Source of the DNA: Phycisphaerales bacterium
GTDB taxonomy: Bacteria > Planctomycetota > Phycisphaerae > Sedimentisphaerales > Anaerohalosphaeraceae
Direction of reading: 5' to 3'
Assembly: GCA_011055475.1 (NCBI GenBank)
Contig: DSDH01000343.1
Location: 1 to 5,641 of the forward strand
DNA length: 5,641 bases
The translations under genes and the position numbers were made by a program. Shown here in pieces: positions 1 through 5,438 of this stretch. The notes beneath the pieces were generated by a model. It made no database searches and was not told the DNA's origin. It saw only the letters and a program-made list of their open reading frames with translations. Every line of letters starts with the position of its first letter. Position 1 is the stretch's first letter.

Positions 1-31
1 CACCTAATCAGGATAATAGCGGAGTTGTATC

Positions 32-460
32 ATGAAATCGTTTATGGCCAAGAAAGAGGACGCCTCGCAGACGTGGCGGCTGGTGGACGCCGACGGCCAG
101 GTGCTGGGCCGGCTGGCCAGCCGCGTGGCGGTCGCCCTCATGGGCAAGGACAAGCCGACCTACACGCCGCACGTCGACGTGGGCGACCACGTAATCGTCG
201 TCAACGCCGAGAAGGTCCGGGTCACCGGCCGCAAGGCCGAAACTAAGACCTACCAGCGCTACAGCGGCTACCCGGGCGGCCAGAAGATCATCCCCTACAA
301 GCGGATGATGGCCCGCCGGCCCGAAGAGGTCGTCCGCCTGGCCGTTCGCCGGATGCTGCCCAAAAACGCCCTGGGGCGCAACATGCTCAAGAAACTGCGG
401 ATCTTCGCCGGCCCGACCCATGACCATGCGGCCCAGCAGCCCGTCCCGATGGAATTATAA
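32..460 (+). CDS. rplM: Large-subunit ribosomal protein L13
   Basis: L13 is an early-assembling protein of the 50S subunit that binds 23S rRNA. The 142-residue product is the usual length for bacterial L13 and has the family landmarks: WRLVDA (residues 15-20), VLGRLAS (24-30), a VNAEKVRVTGRK segment (57-68), a YSGYPGG segment (77-83), the MLPKN..GR stretch (108-116) and a GPTHDHAAQQP tail. The ATG at 32 is preceded by GGAG at 21-24 with 7 bases between. A second Met at residue 5 (ATG 44) has no better signal. The stop lies 21 bases before rpsI, the conserved rplM-rpsI operon arrangement. Only 31 bases upstream are visible, so the operon promoter and any leader lie outside the window. Nothing is odd in the protein. 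Confidence 0.97.
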   Translation: MKSFMAKKEDASQTWRLVDADGQVLGRLASRVAVALMGKDKPTYTPHVDVGDHVIVVNAEKVRVTGRKAETKTYQRYSGYPGGQKIIPYKRMMARRPEEVVRLAVRRMLPKNALGRNMLKKLRIFAGPTHDHAAQQPVPMEL

Positions 461-481
461 GCTGTCCAAGGAAAGACCACG

Positions 482-1000
482 ATGATGGCGGAAACCGAAA
501 ACACACCCCTGATCGATCCGAATATCCTGCACAAGAAAAACGCCGAGCCCGGAGCCGGCACGGAGGGAGGCACGGCGGTCATGCCGGCCAAGCCCGCGGC
601 CAAGCCCGATCAGGGCGGCTTCATCTGGGGGACGGGTCGCCGCAAGAGTGCCGTGGCCCGCGTGCGGATCCGGCCCGGCAGCGGCGAGTTGAAGATCAAC
701 CAGCGCGGCGCCGACGAGTATTTCGACAAGCCCCAGGACCGCAACGCCGTCACCGCCCCGCTGCAGGCGCTGGGCGTCGCCAAGCAGTTTGACGTGTTCG
801 TGAACGTTAACGGCGGCGGCACGACCGGCCAGTCGGGGGCCGCCATGCTCGGCATCGCCCGCGCCCTGGCGAATTACGAACCGGACTGGGTCGGCCCGCT
901 TCGCGATGGCGGCTACCTCACGCGGGACAGCCGCATGGTCGAACGTAAAAAGCCCGGACAGCCCGGCGCCCGACGCAGGTTCCAGTTCTCCAAGCGTTGA
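482..1000 (+). CDS. rpsI: Small-subunit ribosomal protein S9, with N-terminal extension
   Basis: S9 sits in the head of the 30S subunit, and its basic C-terminal tail reaches the P-site tRNA. The core is unmistakable: GTGRRKSAVARVRI (residues 50-63), a glycine-rich GGGTTGQSGA segment (111-120), TRDSRMVERKKPG (147-159) and the near-universal terminal FSKR. From the ATG at 482 the product is 172 residues, about 42 longer than E. coli S9. The extra part is a polar, Ala/Pro/Gly-rich N-terminus. AGGA at 469-472 sits 9 bases before ATG 482, and ATG 485 follows directly. A competing start at ATG 581 (residue 34) has a stronger GGAGGGAGG 10 bases upstream and would give 139 residues. I chose 482 because it lies close to rplM and because codon use in the extension looks coding. 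Gene identity is certain; the start is not. Confidence 0.95.
   Translation: MMAETENTPLIDPNILHKKNAEPGAGTEGGTAVMPAKPAAKPDQGGFIWGTGRRKSAVARVRIRPGSGELKINQRGADEYFDKPQDRNAVTAPLQALGVAKQFDVFVNVNGGGTTGQSGAAMLGIARALANYEPDWVGPLRDGGYLTRDSRMVERKKPGQPGARRRFQFSKR
562..570 (+). promoter_or_regulatory. Strong internal Shine-Dalgarno in rpsI
   Basis: GGAGGGAGG lies 10 bases before an in-frame ATG at 581, inside the S9 N-terminal extension. It is a better anti-SD match than the AAGGA before the annotated start. It could drive an internal or sole start that yields an S9 of near-canonical length. It could also be only the codons for the Glu-Gly-Gly stretch. Confidence 0.4.
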
Positions 1001-1023
1001 TTTGGATCAAAGTGGTGGATCGA

Positions 1024-1053
1024 GGCCGTCGGACCCGTCCGGCGGCCTTTTTT
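1024..1053 (+). terminator. Rho-independent terminator of the rplM-rpsI operon
   Basis: A 10-bp stem (GGCCGTCGGA at 1024-1033 against TCCGGCGGCC at 1038-1047, with one G-U wobble) closes a 4-base CCCG loop and is followed by six T residues at 1048-1053. It begins 23 bases after the rpsI stop. This is a textbook intrinsic terminator and separates the ribosomal operon from argC. Confidence 0.92.
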
Positions 1054-1108
1054 GTTGTCCGGCCCGGCGACCGACTCGGCGGCCCTGCGAATCGGGTCCC
1101 GATTTCTG

Positions 1109-1139
1109 GTGACACGGGTCCCCGTGACGGTAATATAAA
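1109..1139 (+). promoter_or_regulatory. Candidate sigma-70-type promoter for argC
   Basis: After the terminator, GTGACA at 1109-1114 matches the -35 consensus at 5 of 6 positions. The AT-rich patch at 1131-1140 offers two -10 choices: TAATAT (1131-1136, 16-base spacer, 4 of 6) or TATAAA (1134-1139, 19-base spacer, 5 of 6). This is the only AT-rich run in otherwise GC-rich spacer, and it lies 50-60 bases before the argC ATG. The position is sensible, but the assignment rests on pattern matching alone. Confidence 0.4.
1113..1126. repeat. Perfect palindrome in the argC promoter spacer
   Basis: CACGGG (1113-1118) and CCCGTG (1121-1126) are perfect inverted arms around TC, lying between the candidate -35 and -10 elements. 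A dimeric repressor site is possible. It does not resemble the AT-rich ArgR box, and chance is plausible for GC-rich DNA. Confidence 0.35.
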
Positions 1140-1190
1140 AACGCGAATAACGGTGGACAACCGGGCGGGGAAGCATAGAAAGGACCGAGT

Positions 1191-2198
1191 ATGATTCGAG
1201 TGGCCATTATCGGCGCCAGTGGCTACACGGGGTTGGATTCGATCGAGATCCTGCTGAACCATCCCCAGGCCGAACCGACGTACCTGACCGCCCTGCCGGA
1301 GGAGTGTGGCCGGGCCTCCGAGGTCTTTCCGCGGCTCAGGGGGCGCTGCGAGCTGGCGATCGAGCCGCTCGATTTCGACAAGCTCGCCGACCTGGCGGAC
1401 GTGGTCCTGTGCTGCCTGCCGCACAAGGTCTCAATGGGTTTCGTGCCGAAGCTGCTGGCCACGGGTGTGAAGGTCATCGACTTCAGCGCGGACTACCGGC
1501 TCAAGGACGTGGTGGTCTATGAGCGCTTTTACCAGCCGCACACGGACCCGGATAACCTGGCCCACGCGGCGTACGGCCTGCCGGAACTGTTCCGCGAGAG
1601 TATTCGAGACGCCCGGCTGGTGGCCAATCCCGGTTGCTTCCCCACCGGGGCGATTCTGGCCATCGCCCCCCTGCTCAGGCACGGCCTCATCCGGACCGAG
1701 GGCCTCGTCGTCAACGCGCTCACGGGCGTTTCCGGGGGCGGCAAGAACCCCTCAGCCGTATTCCACTACCCGAACATGAACGAGAATGCCTTTGCGTATA
1801 AGGTCGGCACGCACCGCCACATGCCCGAGATGGAGCAGGTCGCCTCGGAGGTGGCCGGGCGGCCGGTGAGCCTGCTGTTTCAGCCGCACGTCGGGCCGTT
1901 TGACCGGGGTATCCTCTCCTCGGTCTACGCCGACCCAGTCCGCAAGGTAGCGCAGAAGGACCTGGACGACCTTTACCGTACGTTCTACGCCCACGAGCAT
2001 TTCGTGCGGGTGCTGGACGCCCCGCCCGGCGTCAAGCACGTCGCCCGGACGAACTATTGCCACGTCTTTTCCACCGTGGCCAAGGGCAAGATCGTGTGCT
2101 TCTCGGCCATCGACAACCTCGTCAAGGGGGCATCGGGCCAAGCCATCCAGAACATGAACCTGGTGTTTGGACTCGATGAGACGATGGGCCTGCTGTAG
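1191..2198 (+). CDS. argC: N-acetyl-gamma-glutamyl-phosphate reductase
   Basis: ArgC catalyses the NADPH-dependent reduction of N-acetyl-glutamyl-5-phosphate to the semialdehyde, a step of arginine (ornithine) biosynthesis in the cytosol. The 335-residue product matches the usual ArgC length. It shows the N-terminal dinucleotide-binding loop GASGYTG (residues 8-14), the CCLPHKVS segment (74-81), the DFSADYRL segment (97-104), the catalytic Cys149 in NPGCFPTG (146-153), the VSGGGKNPS loop (180-188) and the HRHMPE motif (208-213) with the conserved active-site histidine. The ATG at 1191 has AAGGA at 1180-1184 with a 6-base gap. It follows its own candidate promoter, and the nitrilase-type gene starts 21 bases after its stop, suggesting co-transcription. 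No other arginine genes are in the window. There is no sign of decay. Confidence 0.97.
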   Translation: MIRVAIIGASGYTGLDSIEILLNHPQAEPTYLTALPEECGRASEVFPRLRGRCELAIEPLDFDKLADLADVVLCCLPHKVSMGFVPKLLATGVKVIDFSADYRLKDVVVYERFYQPHTDPDNLAHAAYGLPELFRESIRDARLVANPGCFPTGAILAIAPLLRHGLIRTEGLVVNALTGVSGGGKNPSAVFHYPNMNENAFAYKVGTHRHMPEMEQVASEVAGRPVSLLFQPHVGPFDRGILSSVYADPVRKVAQKDLDDLYRTFYAHEHFVRVLDAPPGVKHVARTNYCHVFSTVAKGKIVCFSAIDNLVKGASGQAIQNMNLVFGLDETMGLL

Positions 2199-2219
2199 CG
2201 GCTCGAAGGACCGGACGCC

Positions 2220-3101
2220 ATGACGCACAGCGACGAGAACGACGCCGGGAGGGAGCCGGGCCGCCTGCGGATCGCGACGTGCCAGTTCGCCGTCACCGCC
2301 GATGCGTCACACAACGCCGCCATGATACGCCGGTTCATCCAGGAGGCCGCCGGGACCGGGGCGGACATCGTGCACTTCCCCGAGTGCGCCGTCAGCGGCT
2401 ACGCCGGCGTGGACCTGCCCACCCTCGACGGCTACGACTGGCAGCGGCTGCGGACCGAGACGCAGACGATCCTGGCCTGTGCCGCCGAGAACCGCATCTG
2501 GGTGGCCCTGGGCAGCATGCACGAGTTGTCCGCCGGCCGCAAACCCCACAACTGCCTGTACCTGATCGGGCCCGATGGCCGCATCCGCGACCGCTACGAC
2601 AAACGCTTTGGCACGCCCAACGACCTGGCGCACTACACGCCCGGCGACCGCTTCGTGCATTTCGAAATCAACGGCGTTCGCTGCTCGCTGCTGATCTGCT
2701 TCGATCTGCGGTTCCCGGAGCTGTATCGCGAGTTGTATAAGGCCGGCGTGCACGTCGTGCTGCAATCGTTCTACAACGCCCGGCAGACTGCCCCCAGTGT
2801 GCACTCGGAGATCATGCGGCAGACCATGCAGTGCCGGGCCGCGACGAACCGCCTGTGGGTAAGCATGAGCAATTCCTCCGCGTGGCTGGCTCCGTACCCT
2901 TCCTGCTTCATCCAGCCCGATGGGCGGATCATCGGCCAACTGGGCGACCACCGCGAGGAGCTGATGGTCAACACCGTGGACCTGGGTCTGGAGTTCTACG
3001 ACCCCATGCAGGGCTTCCGCGAGACCGCCCTCCAGGGCCGGCTCACTAACGGCCCCGGTCTCCTCGATGACCCGCGATCCACAGACGTGACAAGCCTGTA
3101 G
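2220..3101 (+). CDS. Nitrilase-superfamily carbon-nitrogen hydrolase (amidase)
   Basis: This is a probable cytosolic amidase of the carbon-nitrogen hydrolase family, which cleaves C-N bonds in amides through a Glu-Lys-Cys triad. The triad is visible as Glu55 in FPEC, Lys128 in YDKRF and Cys160 in ICFDLRFPE. The 293 residues are typical for a single-domain member, and no signal peptide is seen. ICFDLRFPELYR resembles the Nit/omega-amidase side of the family and differs from the DQWFPE context of N-carbamoylputrescine amidase. The substrate cannot be assigned. Where many members have a second active-site Glu, before the HY.PG segment, Asp135 appears to stand here; this needs an alignment. The start has GAAGGA at 2205-2210, 9 bases upstream, and the gene lies 21 bases after argC. 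An arginine-pathway role is only suggested by linkage. Confidence 0.9.
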   Translation: MTHSDENDAGREPGRLRIATCQFAVTADASHNAAMIRRFIQEAAGTGADIVHFPECAVSGYAGVDLPTLDGYDWQRLRTETQTILACAAENRIWVALGSMHELSAGRKPHNCLYLIGPDGRIRDRYDKRFGTPNDLAHYTPGDRFVHFEINGVRCSLLICFDLRFPELYRELYKAGVHVVLQSFYNARQTAPSVHSEIMRQTMQCRAATNRLWVSMSNSSAWLAPYPSCFIQPDGRIIGQLGDHREELMVNTVDLGLEFYDPMQGFRETALQGRLTNGPGLLDDPRSTDVTSL

Positions 3102-3113
3102 CCGCTGAACGCC

Positions 3114-3131
3114 GGGCGGTCGGGACCGCCC
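3114..3131 (+). terminator. Possible terminator hairpin after the argC-nitrilase unit
   Basis: GGGCGGTC (3114-3121) and GACCGCCC (3124-3131) form a perfect 8-bp inverted repeat around GG, 13 bases after the nitrilase-type stop. A pyrimidine run (CTCCCTGTCC) follows, not a T-tract. It may mark the 3' end of the unit, but it is not a canonical intrinsic terminator. Confidence 0.4.
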
Positions 3132-3197
3132 CTCCCTGTCCGACTCCACCCCGGCCGCCCGTACAAGGACCGAAAAGATAAAGTCTCGCAGCGGTCC

Positions 3198-3236
3198 CGG
3201 CCGATACAAAGGCCGAAGGGGGCGCATTGTGCCTCC
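3198..3236 (+). other. Two adjacent stem-loops in the leader of the lipoprotein gene
   Basis: CGGCC (3198-3202) pairs with GGCCG (3211-3215) around GATACAAA. Two bases later GGGGGCGC (3218-3225) pairs with GTGCCTCC (3229-3236), with two G-U pairs and an ATT loop. They lie 41 bases before the entericidin-like ATG and have no T-tract, so they are not a clear terminator. They could be a structured 5' leader. I do not recognise a known riboswitch class. Confidence 0.3.
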
Positions 3237-3276
3237 ATCAAGAAAGACCTGAAACACGAACACGGGAGACTCGCTG

Positions 3277-3444
3277 ATGACCAAATGGGTATTGCTCGTG
3301 CTCCTGCTGGCCGTGGTCCTCCTGCCGCTGGTCGGGTGCAACACCGTCCAGGGCGTCGGCGAGGACATCCAGTGGGTCGGCCGCAAGACGGGCGAGTGGA
3401 TCGACCCCGGCCCCAGCAGCTACGAGCCGATCAGCCGCTATTGA
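3277..3444 (+). CDS. Small entericidin A/B-like lipoprotein
   Basis: The 55-codon frame encodes a hydrophobic signal segment (residues 4-19), then a lipobox LVGC with the lipidated Cys21, giving a mature peptide of about 35 residues. The sequence after the cysteine, CNTVQGVGEDIQ, is the hallmark of entericidin EcnA/EcnB-type lipoproteins; enterobacterial members are small, stress-related envelope peptides of 40-50 residues. The tail differs: it has two tryptophans (33 and 41) and a Pro/Ser/Tyr-rich end. GGGAGA at 3264-3269, its GGAG core ending 8 bases before the ATG, is a good ribosome-binding site. It should be anchored in a membrane, the sorting residue at +2 being Asn rather than Asp. No second ecn-like gene sits beside it. 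Family assignment is fairly secure; function in this organism is not known. Confidence 0.85.
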   Translation: MTKWVLLVLLLAVVLLPLVGCNTVQGVGEDIQWVGRKTGEWIDPGPSSYEPISRY

Positions 3445-3471
3445 ACTGCCCCGCCGCCCGCCGTCAGGCCG

Positions 3472-3485
3472 ACTGTGGCCACAGT
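3472..3485. terminator. Palindrome between convergent genes, weak terminator candidate
   Basis: ACTGTGG and CCACAGT abut to form a perfect 14-base palindrome that can fold as a 5-bp stem with a GGCC loop. TGTTTC follows on the plus strand, 28 bases after the lipoprotein stop. It could act as a weak terminator for that gene, but the stem is short and the T-tract interrupted. Confidence 0.3.
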
Positions 3486-3511
3486 TGTTTCTGCGCCCCA
3501 CGGATCCTGAA

Positions 3512-3530
3512 CAGACAGTCCCCTTGTCTG
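3512..3530. repeat. REP-like inverted repeat in the convergent spacer
   Basis: CAGACA (3512-3517) and TGTCTG (3525-3530) are perfect arms around GTCCCCT. The ACAGTCCCC core resembles short extragenic palindromes that recur in many bacterial genomes. It lies 42 bases beyond the stop of the minus-strand gene. Only one copy is in the window, so its repeat status cannot be confirmed here. Confidence 0.3.
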
Positions 3531-3571
3531 CCTTCGTCCCCGCTTACCGGCTGCCTTGAGCGCAAGTGTCG

Positions 3572-4939
3572 CTACTTGGCCTTGACGGCGTAGCAGAACA
3601 GCAGGTCCTGGTCGCGCACGTAGAGTTTGCCGTTGGCGATGACCGGGTGCGACCAGGCCGGCAGGCGGGTGCGATCCGGCTGCATAAAGCGTCCATGCTC
3701 AACGTATTGCTTCGGGTCCGGCTCAATCAGAACCAGGGTGCCATCTTCCATGCGATAGTAGAGTCGGCCATCCGCGAAGGCCAGCGAGCCCTTCGCGCGG
3801 CGACCTACGCTCTGGCGCTGATCCCACATGACTTTTCCGGTCTTGAAGTCCAAACAGACCAGGGCGCCCCCCTCATTGCCGCCGCTGGCGCCGTAGAGGT
3901 AACCAGCCAGAAGGATCATGCCGCCGTGGTGGTTCTGCATGTCGGTGTTGGCATAGACTTCCTCTGCTTTGACGGTTCCGTCGGTGTCCTTGCTCAGCTT
4001 GACCAATCCGCAGCCTGCACCGTAGGCCGAGGAGGCGAACACCATTCCATCGTGGTAGATGGCCGTCGAGCAATTGATCCCCATCCGGTTGGCGGGCGGA
4101 TCATACCGCCACAGGAACTTGCCGTCGGACGCCGCGAATCCTGCGAGTGTATTGGAGAGCAGTTGCACGTACTGTCGTTGCCCTTCAAAGTCGATCGCGA
4201 TGACCGAGGCGTAGGCAGCGCCGCCGCCACCTCCGAACCCCCCTCGACGACCGCCGAAACCACCACGGCCGCCAAAGCCGCCTGACGCTTCAGATTCAGC
4301 GGCCGGAGTGTCCGGCAGCTTGCTCTTCCAGATCGTCTCACCGGTCAGCTTGTTGAGGGCCACAATGATCGCGTCTTCACCACCGGGAGTGACGATGACC
4401 TTGTCGCCGTCAACCAGAGGCGATTCGCGGTAGCTCCACATGGGGACGCGCCCGCCGAACGTCTCGGTCATGCTGATCTGCCAGATGATCTTGCCGTCCT
4501 TGACCTGCAGACAGGCCACGTTGCCGCCGAGCCCCTCAACGTAGAGCCGTTCGCCATCGACCGTCGGCGTGCACCCCGGTCCTTCTTTCCCCTGTGATGC
4601 CCGCTGTCGAAAGGCCGGCCCAAGGGGTGTTACCCAGATCTCGCTGCCGTCCTTCTCGGACAGGGCCCAGACGACCTCCTCATCGCCGCGATTGGCCATG
4701 AGGAAGATCCGCCCGTCGGCGATCGCCGGGGCGCTGTCGCCGCCGCCAAGTTCGTCCACTCTCCAGGCCAGCGGGGGCCCCTCGTCCGGCCATTCCTGCA
4801 ACAGGCCCTTCTCCTTGGAGATGGCGTTCCGGTCGGGACCCTGCCATTGCGGCCAGTCCCCTGCGTACACCGCGGCACAGACCAGGCACGGGAGCAACAG
4901 ATGGGCCCATAGGGTGGTGGTGCATCGTGCGTCTTTCAT
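3572..4939 (-). CDS. Secreted PQQ-binding-like beta-propeller repeat protein
   Basis: The 455-residue product has a Sec-type signal peptide with a hydrophobic core (about residues 9-24) and likely cleavage after VYA (24-26), so it should be exported. The mature protein opens with DWPQWQGPDRN, common in planctomycete and verrucomicrobial PQQ-like propellers. Blade motifs of the form V.AL...G..IW recur near residues 89-102, 140-153, 191-204, 266-277 and 359-372. These fit a PQQ/quinoprotein dehydrogenase-like propeller, but I see no calcium- or quinone-site evidence, so binding or scaffolding is as likely as catalysis. A glycine-rich insert (220-242) interrupts the fold. GAGGAG (plus-strand 4948-4953) sits 8 bases before the ATG, fixing the start. 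It converges on the lipoprotein gene. Substrate is unknown. Confidence 0.93.
   Translation of the reverse strand: MKDARCTTTLWAHLLLPCLVCAAVYAGDWPQWQGPDRNAISKEKGLLQEWPDEGPPLAWRVDELGGGDSAPAIADGRIFLMANRGDEEVVWALSEKDGSEIWVTPLGPAFRQRASQGKEGPGCTPTVDGERLYVEGLGGNVACLQVKDGKIIWQISMTETFGGRVPMWSYRESPLVDGDKVIVTPGGEDAIIVALNKLTGETIWKSKLPDTPAAESEASGGFGGRGGFGGRRGGFGGGGGAAYASVIAIDFEGQRQYVQLLSNTLAGFAASDGKFLWRYDPPANRMGINCSTAIYHDGMVFASSAYGAGCGLVKLSKDTDGTVKAEEVYANTDMQNHHGGMILLAGYLYGASGGNEGGALVCLDFKTGKVMWDQRQSVGRRAKGSLAFADGRLYYRMEDGTLVLIEPDPKQYVEHGRFMQPDRTRLPAWSHPVIANGKLYVRDQDLLFCYAVKAK
4214..4282 (-). repeat. Glycine-rich low-complexity insert in the propeller gene
   Basis: Residues 220-242 of the propeller protein are almost wholly Gly, Phe and Arg, built from GGFGG and RGG units. 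At DNA level this is a run of GGN-rich imperfect repeats. It lies between two blade motifs and so probably forms a long flexible surface loop. Such repeats can vary in length by replication slippage. Confidence 0.75.
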
Positions 4940-5010
4940 TGTACATACTCCTCATCGCGTTCAGTCAAGGTTCTTTTTCGCTCATCATCTCCGCGAACGG
5001 CTGCGAAACG

Positions 5011-5044
5011 CCCAATGGGTGGCCTCAAGCCCAGGCTCATTGGG
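5011..5044. repeat. Imperfect inverted repeat 1
   Basis: CCCAATG (5011-5017) and CATTGGG (5038-5044) are perfect 7-base arms. Inside them GCCT (5022-5025) pairs with AGGC (5033-5036), giving a two-part stem with a 7-base loop. It begins about 70 bases upstream of the propeller ATG, so it may lie in that gene's leader or promoter region. Confidence 0.55.
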
Positions 5045-5066
5045 GAAATCGGTGGTGGGCCGGGCC

Positions 5067-5105
5067 ATGCGTGATGGCCGCCGGCGCCGTGTAGGCCGCA
5101 CGCAT
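5067..5105. repeat. Imperfect inverted repeat 2
   Basis: ATGCGTG (5067-5073) pairs with CACGCAT (5099-5105), and GGCC (5076-5079) pairs with GGCC (5094-5097). The two stem parts are separated by a small asymmetric internal loop of 2 and 1 bases. Eleven base pairs enclose a 14-base loop that itself contains the self-complementary CGGCGCCG. Confidence 0.55.
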
Positions 5106-5159
5106 CCAAGGGATCATACCCGACCCTCCGGTCCATGGACGTAAAACCACGTGAATACA

Positions 5160-5217
5160 CCGATTCCCCCTGACAGTGCCCGGCCCGGCCCCCCGGTAAC
5201 AGGAAATCGGGAATCGG
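5160..5217. repeat. Imperfect inverted repeat 3
   Basis: CCGATTCCC (5160-5168) and GGGAATCGG (5209-5217) are perfect 9-base arms. CCTG (5169-5172) then pairs with CAGG (5200-5203), leaving a 5-base bulge on the 3' side and a C/G-rich loop. It ends about 65 bases before the first RHS-like codon. Confidence 0.55.
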
Positions 5218-5282
5218 CGACTGCCATCCGCAGACCGACGCGGGACGATCGAAGGTGCCACCTCCTTATTCACGCGATCTCC

Positions 5283-5438
5283 GTCCTTGACTTGCTCACC
5301 GGCGTCACCTACCATGACAGCCAGACGGAGGTCTTCGGGATGGATGATCTGGGCAATCGGATGAGCGTGGCGGATCGCAGCGAGCGGGACATTCTGTACG
5401 CGGCCGATATCGTCAACGCGTATGAATCGGTCGGCGCG
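5283..5438 (+). pseudogene. 5'-truncated RHS/YD-repeat-like fragment
   Basis: The frame reads LTGVTYHDSQTEVFGMDDLGNRM and then ILYAAD..NAYESVG. This resembles the last repeat unit of RHS/YD-repeat proteins, in which YD..GNR is the core motif. Resemblance starts abruptly near 5283. The same frame stays open back to a TAA at 5142-5144, but its upstream translation looks non-coding. No preceding YD repeats, signal peptide or plausible native start exists, so this looks like a fragment cut from a larger RHS gene. The frame continues unbroken into the LamG-like domain. Alternatively, the whole may be a genuine small gene that uses this part as a linker. Confidence 0.55.

Larger units (their letters stand above)
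4940..5282. other. Spacer without a credible gene, with inverted repeats
   Basis: This stretch separates the minus-strand propeller gene from the plus-strand RHS-LamG frame. It must hold the propeller promoter, but I could not pick out a convincing -35/-10 pair. Open frames crossing it on either strand have unprotein-like composition and no family resemblance. It contains three imperfect inverted repeats (listed separately), the perfect palindrome GTCCATGGAC at 5131-5140, and the direct repeat GGAAATCGG at 5044-5052 and 5202-5210. No tRNA or transposase is present. Confidence 0.6.

Noticed and set aside
12..17. GATAAT as a -10 element before rplM
   Set aside because: It is only 14 bases from the start codon and overlaps the space needed for the ribosome-binding site. 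The -35 region lies outside the window.
918..1424. A minus-strand frame covering the rpsI end, terminator and argC start
   Set aside because: It runs through a clear terminator and two well-identified genes on the other strand, and its composition is not protein-like.
3165..3172. A third AAGGACCG, identical to the ribosome-binding regions of argC and the nitrilase-type gene
   Set aside because: No usable start codon follows at the right distance, so it is probably coincidence rather than a gene remnant.
2307..3386. A 359-codon minus-strand open frame opposite the nitrilase-type gene
   Set aside because: It is antisense to a gene with an intact catalytic triad, has no family resemblance and crosses three unrelated regions. 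Long antisense frames are expected in GC-rich DNA.
3566..4285. A 239-codon plus-strand open frame opposite the propeller gene
   Set aside because: It mirrors the propeller coding sequence, and its Thr/Ala-rich end is simply the antisense reading of the glycine-rich insert.
4569..5144. A plus-strand frame crossing the propeller start and the spacer
   Set aside because: Its first half is antisense to the propeller gene, including its signal peptide. The rest reads through the inverted repeats with no recognisable domain.
4936..5160. A 74-codon minus-strand frame upstream of the propeller gene
   Set aside because: It overlaps the propeller start and ribosome-binding site, and its Gly/Pro/His/Arg-rich sequence looks like translated non-coding DNA.
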